Positions 1-6,005 of a stretch of DNA of 6,486 nt are shown here, piece after piece. How positions within the stretch are numbered: the stretch's first letter is position 1; every line of letters starts with the position of its first letter. The DNA is from Gemmatimonas phototrophica. Lineage in GTDB: Bacteria; Gemmatimonadota; Gemmatimonadetes; Gemmatimonadales; Gemmatimonadaceae. The notes under the pieces were generated by a model. The model was not told the origin of the DNA. It worked only from the letters and a program-made list of their open reading frames with translations, and did not search any database. The translations under genes were made by a program, and so were the position numbers. The stretch is from NCBI GenBank assembly GCA_945870175.1, contig CAMBRJ010000177.1, forward strand, positions 1 to 6,486. The letters are read 5' to 3'.

Positions 1-195
1 GTACGGCCGGTGATCGATGTCCTGGACCCGCGGACCGTCGTGGGGGCGCATACCGGTGTCGAGCATCTGGTGCGCGTGCGATTGCGCCCTAACGAGGCGC
101 CACACGTGATCTTCCATGATCGGCACGGCTGGTACTGCGAGTCGCATGGACCGACGTGTCACACGGTGCAACTCGCGCGCGACGAAATCAAATGA
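1..195 (+). CDS. Small hypothetical Cys/His-containing protein, 5' end uncertain
   Basis: I do not recognise this protein. The frame is open from the window edge to a TGA at 193-195. A GTG at 10 would give 61 residues, but only 9 nt precede it and they hold no Shine-Dalgarno sequence, so the true start may lie upstream. Counting from that GTG, the protein is soluble-looking with no membrane segment or signal peptide. Its C-terminal half is rich in His and aromatics (HVIFHDRHGWYCESHG) and has a C43-x2-H46-x3-C50-H51 arrangement that could hold a metal. The stop is 9 nt before the acetoacetate-CoA ligase start, so co-transcription is likely. Composition matches the neighbours. The tight spacing and the non-random Cys/His pattern favour a real gene; the metal-binding idea is inference only. 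Confidence 0.5.
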   Translation, partial: VRPVIDVLDPRTVVGAHTGVEHLVRVRLRPNEAPHVIFHDRHGWYCESHGPTCHTVQLARDEIK

Positions 196-204
196 CGGGT
201 CTTC

Positions 205-2220
205 ATGTCCGTTGATGTCGGGCCGATCTGGACCCCCTCGCCGGAGCGCGTCGAGCGCGCCCGGATCACGCAGTTTCGCCGCGAGCTGCAGGGGCGAGGC
301 GTGGTCGATGCGTCGGTGACGGATTCGCACGGGATGCAGCGCTGGTCGGTGCAGCACCCCGCGGCGTTCTGGGCCGAGATTTGGAGAGCGGCGGCGATCA
401 TGGCCGACGGTCCCGGTACGGCGGAAGCGCCGTGGAGCGATGTCCTGGTGGGGGGCGAGCGAATGGCCCCTCCCGACCCGCAGCACGGACCGCGATGGTT
501 TACGGGTACGCGGCTCAATTTCGCCGAGCATCTGCTGCGTCGGCGCGACGCCGGCACGGCCATCGTGTCGTGGAACGAGCACGGCGCGCAGCAACGCATC
601 AGCTTCGCCGAACTGGCCGCGCAGGTGGCCGCGACCGCGGCGGCGCTCTCGGCGGCCGGTGTGGGCGTGGGTGATCGCGTGGTGGGCTACCTGCCGAATC
701 TGCCGCAGGCCGTGGTCGCGATGCTGGCGGCCACGTCGCTCGGTGCGATGTGGTCATCGTGCTCGCCCGACTTCGGCACCAAGGGCGTGCTCGATCGATT
801 CGGCCAGATCGCGCCCAAGGTGCTGATCGCCGCCGACGGGTACTGGTACGCCGGCAAGCAGATCGACTGTCTGGAACGCCTGCGTGAGATTGCCGCGTCG
901 CTGCCGTCGTTGGCGGCGGTGTGGGTGGTGCCGTATGTGCACGCCACACCGGAACTCACGCGTATCCCCGGTGCCGTCCTGTTCACCGACGTGCTGGCGC
1001 AGTACGCCGCGCATCGCGAGCCGACGTTCGTGCGTCTGCCGTTCGATCATCCGCTGTACATCATGTATTCGTCGGGCACCACGGGGCTTCCCAAGTGCAT
1101 GGTGCATGGCGCGGGCGGCACGCTGCTGCAGCACTGGAAGGAACTGGCGCTGCACACCGACCTCGGCCCCGACGACGCGATCTTCTACTTCACCACCTGC
1201 GGGTGGATGATGTGGAACTGGCTGGTGTCGGCGCTGGCCACGGGCAGTACGATCGTGTTGTACGACGGCGCGCCGCTGGCCCCGTCGGCCGACATTCTGT
1301 GGCGCATGGCTGAGGCCGAGCGTGTCTCGGTGTTTGGCACGAGCGCCAAGTATCTGGCCGTGCTCGAGAAGGAGGGCGTGCAGCCGCGTGCACAGTTCGA
1401 CCTGTCGGCGTTGCGCGCGATACTGTCCACCGGCAGCCCGCTGGCGGCGCACAGCTACGATTTCGTATATGCCCAGATCAAGTCGGACGTACGGTTGGCC
1501 AGCATCAGCGGCGGCACCGACATCGTGAGCTGTTTCGCCTTGGGCGATCCCGCCGGGCCGGTGTACCGCGGCGAGCTGCAGATGCGGGGGCTCGGTATGG
1601 CGGTGGACGTGTTCGACGACGAGGGCACGTCCGTGCGCGAAACGCCGGGGGAGCTCGTCTGCACGAAGCCGTTTCCCAGCATGCCGGTGGCCTTCTGGAA
1701 TGATCCCGACGGCGCCCTGTACCGGGCCGCGTATTTCGAGCACTTCCCCGGTGTGTGGCGCCACGGCGACTGGGCGGAGATCACGGCGCGTGACGGCCTG
1801 ACCATTCACGGCCGCAGCGACGCCACCCTCAACCCCGGTGGCGTACGGATCGGCACGGCGGAGATTTATCGGCAGGTCGAGCAGATTCCGGCGGTGCTGG
1901 AGTCACTGGTGATCGAGCAGCGACTCGGCGTTGATGGCGACGATTCACGCGTCGTGCTGTTCGTGCGCCTGCGCGAGGGCGAACGGCTGACCGACGACGT
2001 GCAGCGCGCGATCCGCCAGCGCATCCGTGAACACGCCAGTCCGCATCACGTGCCGAAGGTAATCGTGGCGGTCGCCGACATCCCACGGACGATCAGCGGC
2101 AAAATCACGGAACTCGCGGTCCGCGACGTGGTGCACGGCCGACCGGTGAAGAACGCCGATGCCTTGGCCAACCCGGCGGCGCTGGCGCTCTTTGCCGACC
2201 TCCCCGAGCTCCGCTCGTAG
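205..2220 (+). CDS. Acetoacetate-CoA ligase (acetoacetyl-CoA synthetase)
   Basis: This cytosolic enzyme of the ANL adenylating superfamily converts acetoacetate, ATP and CoA to acetoacetyl-CoA, AMP and pyrophosphate (EC 6.2.1.16). It has 671 residues, close to the usual ~650. Residues about 8-30 (IWTPSPERVERARITQF) match the N-terminus typical of acetoacetyl-CoA synthetases, followed by the acetyl-CoA-synthetase-like N-terminal region. The AMP-binding P-loop is YSSGTTGLPK at 288-297. The ribose-binding Asp is D522 in HGDW. The hinge before the C-terminal domain is GRSDATLNPGG from 536, and the adenylation Lys is K633 in RTISGKITE. All key motifs are intact. The N-terminal motif and the full length support the ATG at 205, although its ribosome-binding site is weak. 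The next genes degrade tyrosine, a pathway that releases acetoacetate, so this enzyme may recover that end product; it could equally serve ketone-body or leucine metabolism. Acetyl- or propionyl-CoA synthetase is the less likely alternative. Confidence 0.95.
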   Translation: MSVDVGPIWTPSPERVERARITQFRRELQGRGVVDASVTDSHGMQRWSVQHPAAFWAEIWRAAAIMADGPGTAEAPWSDVLVGGERMAPPDPQHGPRWFTGTRLNFAEHLLRRRDAGTAIVSWNEHGAQQRISFAELAAQVAATAAALSAAGVGVGDRVVGYLPNLPQAVVAMLAATSLGAMWSSCSPDFGTKGVLDRFGQIAPKVLIAADGYWYAGKQIDCLERLREIAASLPSLAAVWVVPYVHATPELTRIPGAVLFTDVLAQYAAHREPTFVRLPFDHPLYIMYSSGTTGLPKCMVHGAGGTLLQHWKELALHTDLGPDDAIFYFTTCGWMMWNWLVSALATGSTIVLYDGAPLAPSADILWRMAEAERVSVFGTSAKYLAVLEKEGVQPRAQFDLSALRAILSTGSPLAAHSYDFVYAQIKSDVRLASISGGTDIVSCFALGDPAGPVYRGELQMRGLGMAVDVFDDEGTSVRETPGELVCTKPFPSMPVAFWNDPDGALYRAAYFEHFPGVWRHGDWAEITARDGLTIHGRSDATLNPGGVRIGTAEIYRQVEQIPAVLESLVIEQRLGVDGDDSRVVLFVRLREGERLTDDVQRAIRQRIREHASPHHVPKVIVAVADIPRTISGKITELAVRDVVHGRPVKNADALANPAALALFADLPELRS

Positions 2221-2242
2221 GCACGACTCGCCGGCACGACGG

Positions 2243-2259
2243 CCCCGCCCGGGGGTTAT
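2243..2259 (+). terminator. Weak candidate terminator after acetoacetate-CoA ligase
   Basis: A CCCC (2243-2246) and GGGG (2251-2254) can pair around a GCCC loop 22 nt after the ligase stop codon, followed by GTTAT rather than a real U-tract. The stem is short and the T-run is missing, so this is a poor intrinsic terminator at best. It may simply be GC-rich sequence. Confidence 0.2.
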
Positions 2260-2265
2260 CATACA

Positions 2266-2284
2266 GGGATCCCGCCGGACCGGC
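2266..2284. repeat. Two adjacent short palindromes, possible operator
   Basis: GGGATCCC (2266-2273) is a perfect 8-bp palindrome. It abuts GCCGG-A-CCGGC (2274-2284), a perfect inverted repeat around a single central base. Both lie a few bases downstream of the -10-like TATCAT, where an operator could act. In GC-rich DNA short palindromes arise often by chance, and I recognise no known regulator site, so the operator role is speculative. Confidence 0.25.
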
Positions 2285-2352
2285 CCCGAAAATTCACGTT
2301 CGTGGAGCATCGTCGCATGTGCAAGAACCCGCTTTCGGAAGACCAACGGCAA

Positions 2353-2370
2353 CGCGCCTGGATCGGCGCG
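2353..2370 (+). other. GC-only hairpin in the hppD leader
   Basis: CGCGCC (2353-2358) and GGCGCG (2365-2370) form a perfect 6-bp all-GC stem around a TGGATC loop, about 96 nt before the hppD start. No T-run follows, so it is not a terminator. If transcription starts upstream, it would be a stable element of the hppD 5' untranslated region. No known riboswitch family is recognisable. Confidence 0.3.
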
Positions 2371-2454
2371 CTGCCGCGTTCGCATATCTGAGTTCGAGAT
2401 GGCTACCTGCCGTCGGTACGATTTCGCGTGTCCGACTGTCCATCCATCACAACT

Positions 2455-2459
2455 GAGGT
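2455..2459 (+). promoter_or_regulatory. Shine-Dalgarno sequence of hppD
   Basis: GAGGT lies 7 nt before the ATG at 2467, an ideal distance. This favours ATG 2467 over the in-frame GTG at 2428. The 13 extra residues from 2428 (starting MSDCPSITTEV) do not resemble HPPD N-termini. Confidence 0.75.
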
Positions 2460-2466
2460 CTGCTCC

Positions 2467-3591
2467 ATGGCGACGATGACTATCCCCGAACAGGGGATCG
2501 CGCACGATGCGTTCCCGATCAACGGCACCGACTACCTCGAGTTCTATGTCGGCAATGCCAAGCAGGCGAGTCACTACTACCGCTCGGCGTTCGGCTATCA
2601 GCTGGTCGGGTACCGCGGCCCGGAAACCGGTGTGCGCGACCGCGCCAGCTATCTCCTGCAGCAGGGGAAGATCCGCCTCGTGCTGACCACGGCGCTCCAG
2701 CCTGACTCGCCGATTGCGGCGCACGTGCACAAGCACGGCGATGGCGTGCGCGACTACGCGCTCTGGGTGGACGACGCCCGCGCCGCCTATGCGATCGCGG
2801 TCGAACGTGGCGCCATCGCGATTCAGGAGCCGCAGCGGTTCAGCGATGAACACGGTGAAGTGATCATCGCCGCCATCGGCACCTATGGCGACACGATTCA
2901 TTCGCTCGTGGAGCGTCGCAACTATCGCGGCTTCTTCTTGCCGGGTTTCCGCGAAATCTCGCCGCGCTATCAACCCGAGAGCGTCGGCCTCAAGTACGTG
3001 GACCACTGCGTCGGCAACGTCGAACTTGGCCAGATGAATCGCTGGGTCGACTACTACGCCACCGTGATGGGCTTCCGCAATCTCATGACCTTCGACGACG
3101 ACGACATCAGCACCGAGTACTCGTCGCTCATGTCGAAAGTCATGGCCAACGGCGATGACAAGATCAAGTTTCCGATCAACGAGCCGGCGTCGGGCAAGAA
3201 GAAGTCGCAGATCGAAGAGTATCTCGACTTCTATGGCGGGCCGGGCGCGCAGCATCTGGCCTTGGCCACCGACGACATTCTCACCACCGTGGCGACCCTG
3301 CGCGATCGCGGCGTCGAGTTCCTGACGGTGCCCACGTCGTACTATGCCGAGTTGCAGGAGCGCGTGGGGAAGATCGATGAGGACATCGACGCGCTGGCCG
3401 CCCTCGGCATTCTGGTGGACCGCGATCCCGACGGGTACTTGCTACAGATCTTCACGAAGCCCGTGGAGGACCGTCCGACGCTGTTCTACGAGATCATTCA
3501 GCGAAAGGGCGCCAAGAGCTTCGGAAAGGGGAACTTCAAGGCCCTGTTCGAAGCCATCGAGCGCGAACAGGAACTCCGCGGCAACCTCTGA
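2467..3591 (+). CDS. hppD: 4-Hydroxyphenylpyruvate dioxygenase
   Basis: This cytosolic non-haem Fe(II) enzyme converts 4-hydroxyphenylpyruvate and O2 to homogentisate and CO2 (EC 1.13.11.27), the second step of tyrosine catabolism. The 374 residues form two VOC-fold halves, roughly 16-155 and 173-335. The catalytic iron triad is visible in the second half: H180 (VDHCVGN), H263 (GAQHLAL) and E342 (LFYEII). Substrate-pocket residues conserved in the family are also present: N238 (FPINEP), Q262, Q327 and F329 (LLQIFT), and F357 in the C-terminal SFGKGNF helix that closes the active site. The ATG at 2467 follows a GAGGT ribosome-binding site. The related hydroxymandelate synthase is the main alternative, but the C-terminal helix and the adjacent hmgA fit HPPD. 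The gene leads a close-packed unit: hmgA begins 7 nt after its stop. Confidence 0.96.
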   Translation: MATMTIPEQGIAHDAFPINGTDYLEFYVGNAKQASHYYRSAFGYQLVGYRGPETGVRDRASYLLQQGKIRLVLTTALQPDSPIAAHVHKHGDGVRDYALWVDDARAAYAIAVERGAIAIQEPQRFSDEHGEVIIAAIGTYGDTIHSLVERRNYRGFFLPGFREISPRYQPESVGLKYVDHCVGNVELGQMNRWVDYYATVMGFRNLMTFDDDDISTEYSSLMSKVMANGDDKIKFPINEPASGKKKSQIEEYLDFYGGPGAQHLALATDDILTTVATLRDRGVEFLTVPTSYYAELQERVGKIDEDIDALAALGILVDRDPDGYLLQIFTKPVEDRPTLFYEIIQRKGAKSFGKGNFKALFEAIEREQELRGNL

Positions 3592-3594
3592 GGA
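3590..3594 (+). promoter_or_regulatory. Shine-Dalgarno of hmgA overlapping the hppD stop
   Basis: GAGGA shares its first two bases with the TGA stop of hppD (3589-3591) and lies 4 nt before the hmgA ATG at 3599, slightly closer than optimal. Ribosomes finishing hppD would sit on the hmgA start region, which suggests translational coupling of consecutive pathway enzymes. It also supports ATG 3599 over the longer frame that runs back into hppD. Confidence 0.65.
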
Positions 3595-3598
3595 ATCC

Positions 3599-4792
3599 AT
3601 GCCGTTCTACCATCAGCTGGGCTCCGTGCCGCGTAAGCGACACATCGTCTTTCGCCGTCCCGATGGCGGATTGTACGCCGAGGAATTGATGGGGCACGAG
3701 GGGTTCGTGGGAACCTCGTCGCTGCTCTATCACACGCATCCGCCCACCACATACAAATCGGCGCGCAAGGTGCGCGACTTCGTGCTGGAAGCCGATACGG
3801 AAACATCGCTGCGCCATCGGCACTTCCTCACGTCGCGCGTGACCACCGGCGGGTCGGCCACGCTCGATCGCCTGCCGCTGCTGTTCAACAGCGACATCGT
3901 GATGCTGTATGTCGAGCCCGACACGAACGACACGCACTTCTTTCGCAACTCGCAGGCGGATGAAGTCGTGTACGTGGTGGAGGGCTCGGGTGTCCTAGAG
4001 TCGGTATTCGGCGAGTTGCCGTACAAGTCGGGCGACTACGTGGTGATTCACCGCAACATCACGCATCGCTGGCGCCACGATCTGGCCGCCGGTGCCACCA
4101 AGTTGCTGGTGATGGAGAGCCGTGGGCATATTCGCGTGCCGTCGCGGTATCGCAATAATTTCGGGCAGATGCTGGAGGGCGCGCCGTTCTCGGAGCGCGA
4201 CATCCGCCGTCCACAGCAGCTCGCGCCACACGATGAGATGGGCGACTTCCCGATTCTCGTGAAGCAGTATGACGCGCTGAACGAACTGGTGCTCGATCAC
4301 CATCCGTTCGACGTGGTGGGTTGGGACGGATATTTCTATCCGTGGATCTTCAGCATCCACGACTTTGAACCGATCGTGGGCCGCATTCACCAGCCCCCCC
4401 CGGTGCACCAGACGTTTCAGGGTGATGGGTTCGTGATTTGCTCGTTCTGCCCGCGTCCGTACGACTTCGACCCTGAGGCGATTCCGGCGCCGTACAACCA
4501 CAGCAACGTCGATTCGGACGAAGTGCTGTTCTACGCGTCGAGCGAGTTCATGAGCCGCAAGGGCATCGAGTACGGCTCGATTACGCATCATCCGGATGGG
4601 CTGGCGCATGGCCCGCATCCGGGACGCACGGAAGCCTCGATCGGCGCGAAGTACACCAACGAACTCGCCGTGATGATGGACAGCTTCAAGCCGCTCAAGG
4701 TCGCCAAGCTCGCGATGGCGATCGAAGACCCGGCGTACCACAAGAGCTGGATCGATGCGCAGCACGCGCAATACAGTCCGCCCACGTCGTAA
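3599..4792 (+). CDS. hmgA: Homogentisate 1,2-dioxygenase (short bacterial form)
   Basis: This Fe(II) ring-cleaving enzyme converts homogentisate and O2 to maleylacetoacetate (EC 1.13.11.5), directly after HppD in tyrosine catabolism. At 397 residues it is shorter than the ~430-445-residue human/Pseudomonas type and matches a shorter bacterial clade. It is a two-cupin protein. The N-terminal cupin spans about 110-165 (QADEVVYVVEGSGVLESVFG, then HRNITHRW). The C-terminal cupin contains HQPPPVHQTF (264-273), PYNHSNVDSDEV and LAHGPHPG. Likely iron ligands are H301, E308 and H337, by analogy with His335/Glu341/His371 of the human enzyme, although the His-to-Glu spacing here is seven residues, not six. 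The ATG at 3599 is chosen for its ribosome-binding site and the family-like N-terminus MPFYHQLGSVPRKRH; the frame open back to 3344 is a shadow inside hppD. A run of eight C lies at 4394-4401. Some members of this clade have only putative status, so exact substrate is slightly less certain than for HppD. Confidence 0.92.
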   Translation: MPFYHQLGSVPRKRHIVFRRPDGGLYAEELMGHEGFVGTSSLLYHTHPPTTYKSARKVRDFVLEADTETSLRHRHFLTSRVTTGGSATLDRLPLLFNSDIVMLYVEPDTNDTHFFRNSQADEVVYVVEGSGVLESVFGELPYKSGDYVVIHRNITHRWRHDLAAGATKLLVMESRGHIRVPSRYRNNFGQMLEGAPFSERDIRRPQQLAPHDEMGDFPILVKQYDALNELVLDHHPFDVVGWDGYFYPWIFSIHDFEPIVGRIHQPPPVHQTFQGDGFVICSFCPRPYDFDPEAIPAPYNHSNVDSDEVLFYASSEFMSRKGIEYGSITHHPDGLAHGPHPGRTEASIGAKYTNELAVMMDSFKPLKVAKLAMAIEDPAYHKSWIDAQHAQYSPPTS

Positions 4793-4820
4793 CGCCGATC
4801 TCTACTCCCGACCCACGGTC

Positions 4821-6005
4821 ATGCCGCGCCTGTCCAAACGCTTTTCGTCGTTTCCCGCGTATCCGCTCGCGCACATTCCCGGGCGCAAGAAGGCACTGAT
4901 CGAAGCCGGCGTCGATGTCATCGATCTCGGCGCGGGCGACGCGGATCTCGCGCCACCTGCGGGCGCGGTCTCCGCGTTGCAGCGGGCGGCTGAGGTGCCG
5001 GCCATGCAGCGCTACGGATTCGGGCTGGGGCTGGTGCGCTACCGCGAGGCGGTCGCTGCCTGGATGCACACGCGCTTCGGACAGCGCGTGGATCCGCTCA
5101 CGGAGATCGTGCCGTTGTTGGGCAGCAAGGAAGGACTCGCACACATTGCCTTTGCCTTCGCCGGCCCGGGTGATGTTGCGATCATTCCCGATCCCGCCTA
5201 CCAGGCCTACCTCGGTGGCACGCTGCTCAGTGACGCCACGCCGTACGTGTACGCCCTGCGACCCCGCACGAACTTTCTGGTGGATCTCGACGAGATCCCG
5301 GCGGACGTGTTGTCGCGCGCACGGATTCTGTACCTCAATTACCCGAACAATCCGACCGCGGCGATCGCGCCGCGCGACTATCTCGAGCGGGTGGTCGAGG
5401 TGTGCCGGGAACGCGACATCCTGCTGGTGTACGACAACGCGTACTCCGAGATGGGGTTCGATGGATACGTGCCGCCCAGCATTTTCGAGATCGACGGCGC
5501 ACGTGAGGTGGCGATCGAATTCCACTCGCTGTCGAAGACGTACAACATGACCGGCTGGCGATGTGGCTGGGCGGTCGCGAAGCCGGAAATTGCCACGGCG
5601 CTCGCCAAGGTGAAGGCGTTCACCGATACCGGGCAGTACATGGGCATTCAGGCGGCTGGCGTGGCGGCCATCGAGAGTTGGGCGGAGTTCGTGCCGCAGA
5701 ACCTCGCCGTGTTTCAGTCGCGTCGTGACGCGGCCGTCACCGCGTTTCGCGCCAACGGCTTCGCCGCGGATGTGCCGAGCGCCACGATGTATCTCTGGAT
5801 GCCGTTGCCCGAGGGCATCGCCAGTGCGGCGTTCGCCGATCGACTGCGCGAAGATGCCGGCGTGATCGTGTTGCCCGGCTCCGGCTTCGGCGCCGGTGGG
5901 GAAGGGTTCTTCCGCATTTCGTTCATCCAGTCCGAGGCGCGCATTGCGGAAGCGGCCAAGCGCGCGGGGGCGGTGCTCGGCGCCATGCTGAAGGAGTTGG
6001 CGTGA
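4821..6005 (+). CDS. PLP-dependent class I/II aminotransferase, DapL-like
   Basis: This is a fold-type I aminotransferase of 394 residues whose overall sequence resembles LL-diaminopimelate aminotransferases (EC 2.6.1.83). The motifs are complete: LGSKEGLAHI near 100, N177 in LNYPNNPTAA, D205 and Y208 in VYDNAYSE (pyridine nitrogen and phenol contacts), the Schiff-base lysine K239 in EFHSLSKTYNMTGWR, R247 for the phosphate, and R365 in EGFFRISF for the substrate carboxylate. Some usually conserved positions differ: GAGDADL where DapL-like proteins commonly have GDPDL, PNNPTAA in place of PNNPTGA, and YGFGLG before the helix starting VRYREAVA. The ATG at 4821 starts the family-like region; an in-frame GTG at 4755 would overlap hmgA and add unrelated residues. 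No strong ribosome-binding site is seen. It lies 28 nt after hmgA and overlaps the next gene by 4 nt. It might transaminate tyrosine to feed HppD, or act in lysine/diaminopimelate synthesis; sequence alone does not decide. Confidence 0.9.
   Translation: MPRLSKRFSSFPAYPLAHIPGRKKALIEAGVDVIDLGAGDADLAPPAGAVSALQRAAEVPAMQRYGFGLGLVRYREAVAAWMHTRFGQRVDPLTEIVPLLGSKEGLAHIAFAFAGPGDVAIIPDPAYQAYLGGTLLSDATPYVYALRPRTNFLVDLDEIPADVLSRARILYLNYPNNPTAAIAPRDYLERVVEVCRERDILLVYDNAYSEMGFDGYVPPSIFEIDGAREVAIEFHSLSKTYNMTGWRCGWAVAKPEIATALAKVKAFTDTGQYMGIQAAGVAAIESWAEFVPQNLAVFQSRRDAAVTAFRANGFAADVPSATMYLWMPLPEGIASAAFADRLREDAGVIVLPGSGFGAGGEGFFRISFIQSEARIAEAAKRAGAVLGAMLKELA

Larger units (their letters stand above)
2221..2466 (+). 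promoter_or_regulatory. Intergenic leader before hppD, probable promoter region
   Basis: This 246-nt gap contains no credible gene. Frames across it translate to Arg/Ser/Pro-rich sequence with no family resemblance. It is the only gap over 30 nt between genes in the window, so the promoter of the hppD-hmgA unit most likely lies here. A TATCAT at 2257-2262 resembles a -10 box, but no convincing -35 box lies 16-18 nt upstream. Two palindromes follow directly: GGGATCCC at 2266-2273 and GCCGGACCGGC at 2274-2284. A GC-only hairpin sits further down at 2353-2370. The promoter assignment is inferred from position; the palindromes are seen directly. Confidence 0.4.

Noticed and set aside
754..1809. 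Minus-strand ORF of 351 codons opposite the acetoacetate-CoA ligase
   Set aside because: Antisense shadow of the clearly recognised ligase; no start context or domain.
2220..2240. Direct repeat GGCACGAC at 2220-2227 and 2233-2240
   Set aside because: Only 8 bp in GC-rich sequence, partly overlapping the stop codon; no sign of a transposition footprint or binding-site array.
2159..2479. Plus-strand ORF spanning the ligase end and the gap
   Set aside because: It overlaps two real genes out of frame, and its gap portion is Arg/Ser/Pro-rich with no resemblance to a protein.
1945..3255. Long minus-strand ORF of 436 codons
   Set aside because: It lies antisense to the ligase end, the gap and hppD. 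Its translation is Arg/His/Val-rich with no family motifs, the usual mirror of high-GC coding sequence.
3344..3598. 85-codon upstream extension of hmgA into hppD
   Set aside because: The extra residues are an out-of-frame reading of hppD, and ATG 3599 has a ribosome-binding site and a family-like N-terminus.
3995..4771. Minus-strand ORF of 258 codons opposite hmgA
   Set aside because: Antisense shadow of hmgA with low-information Arg/His-rich translation.
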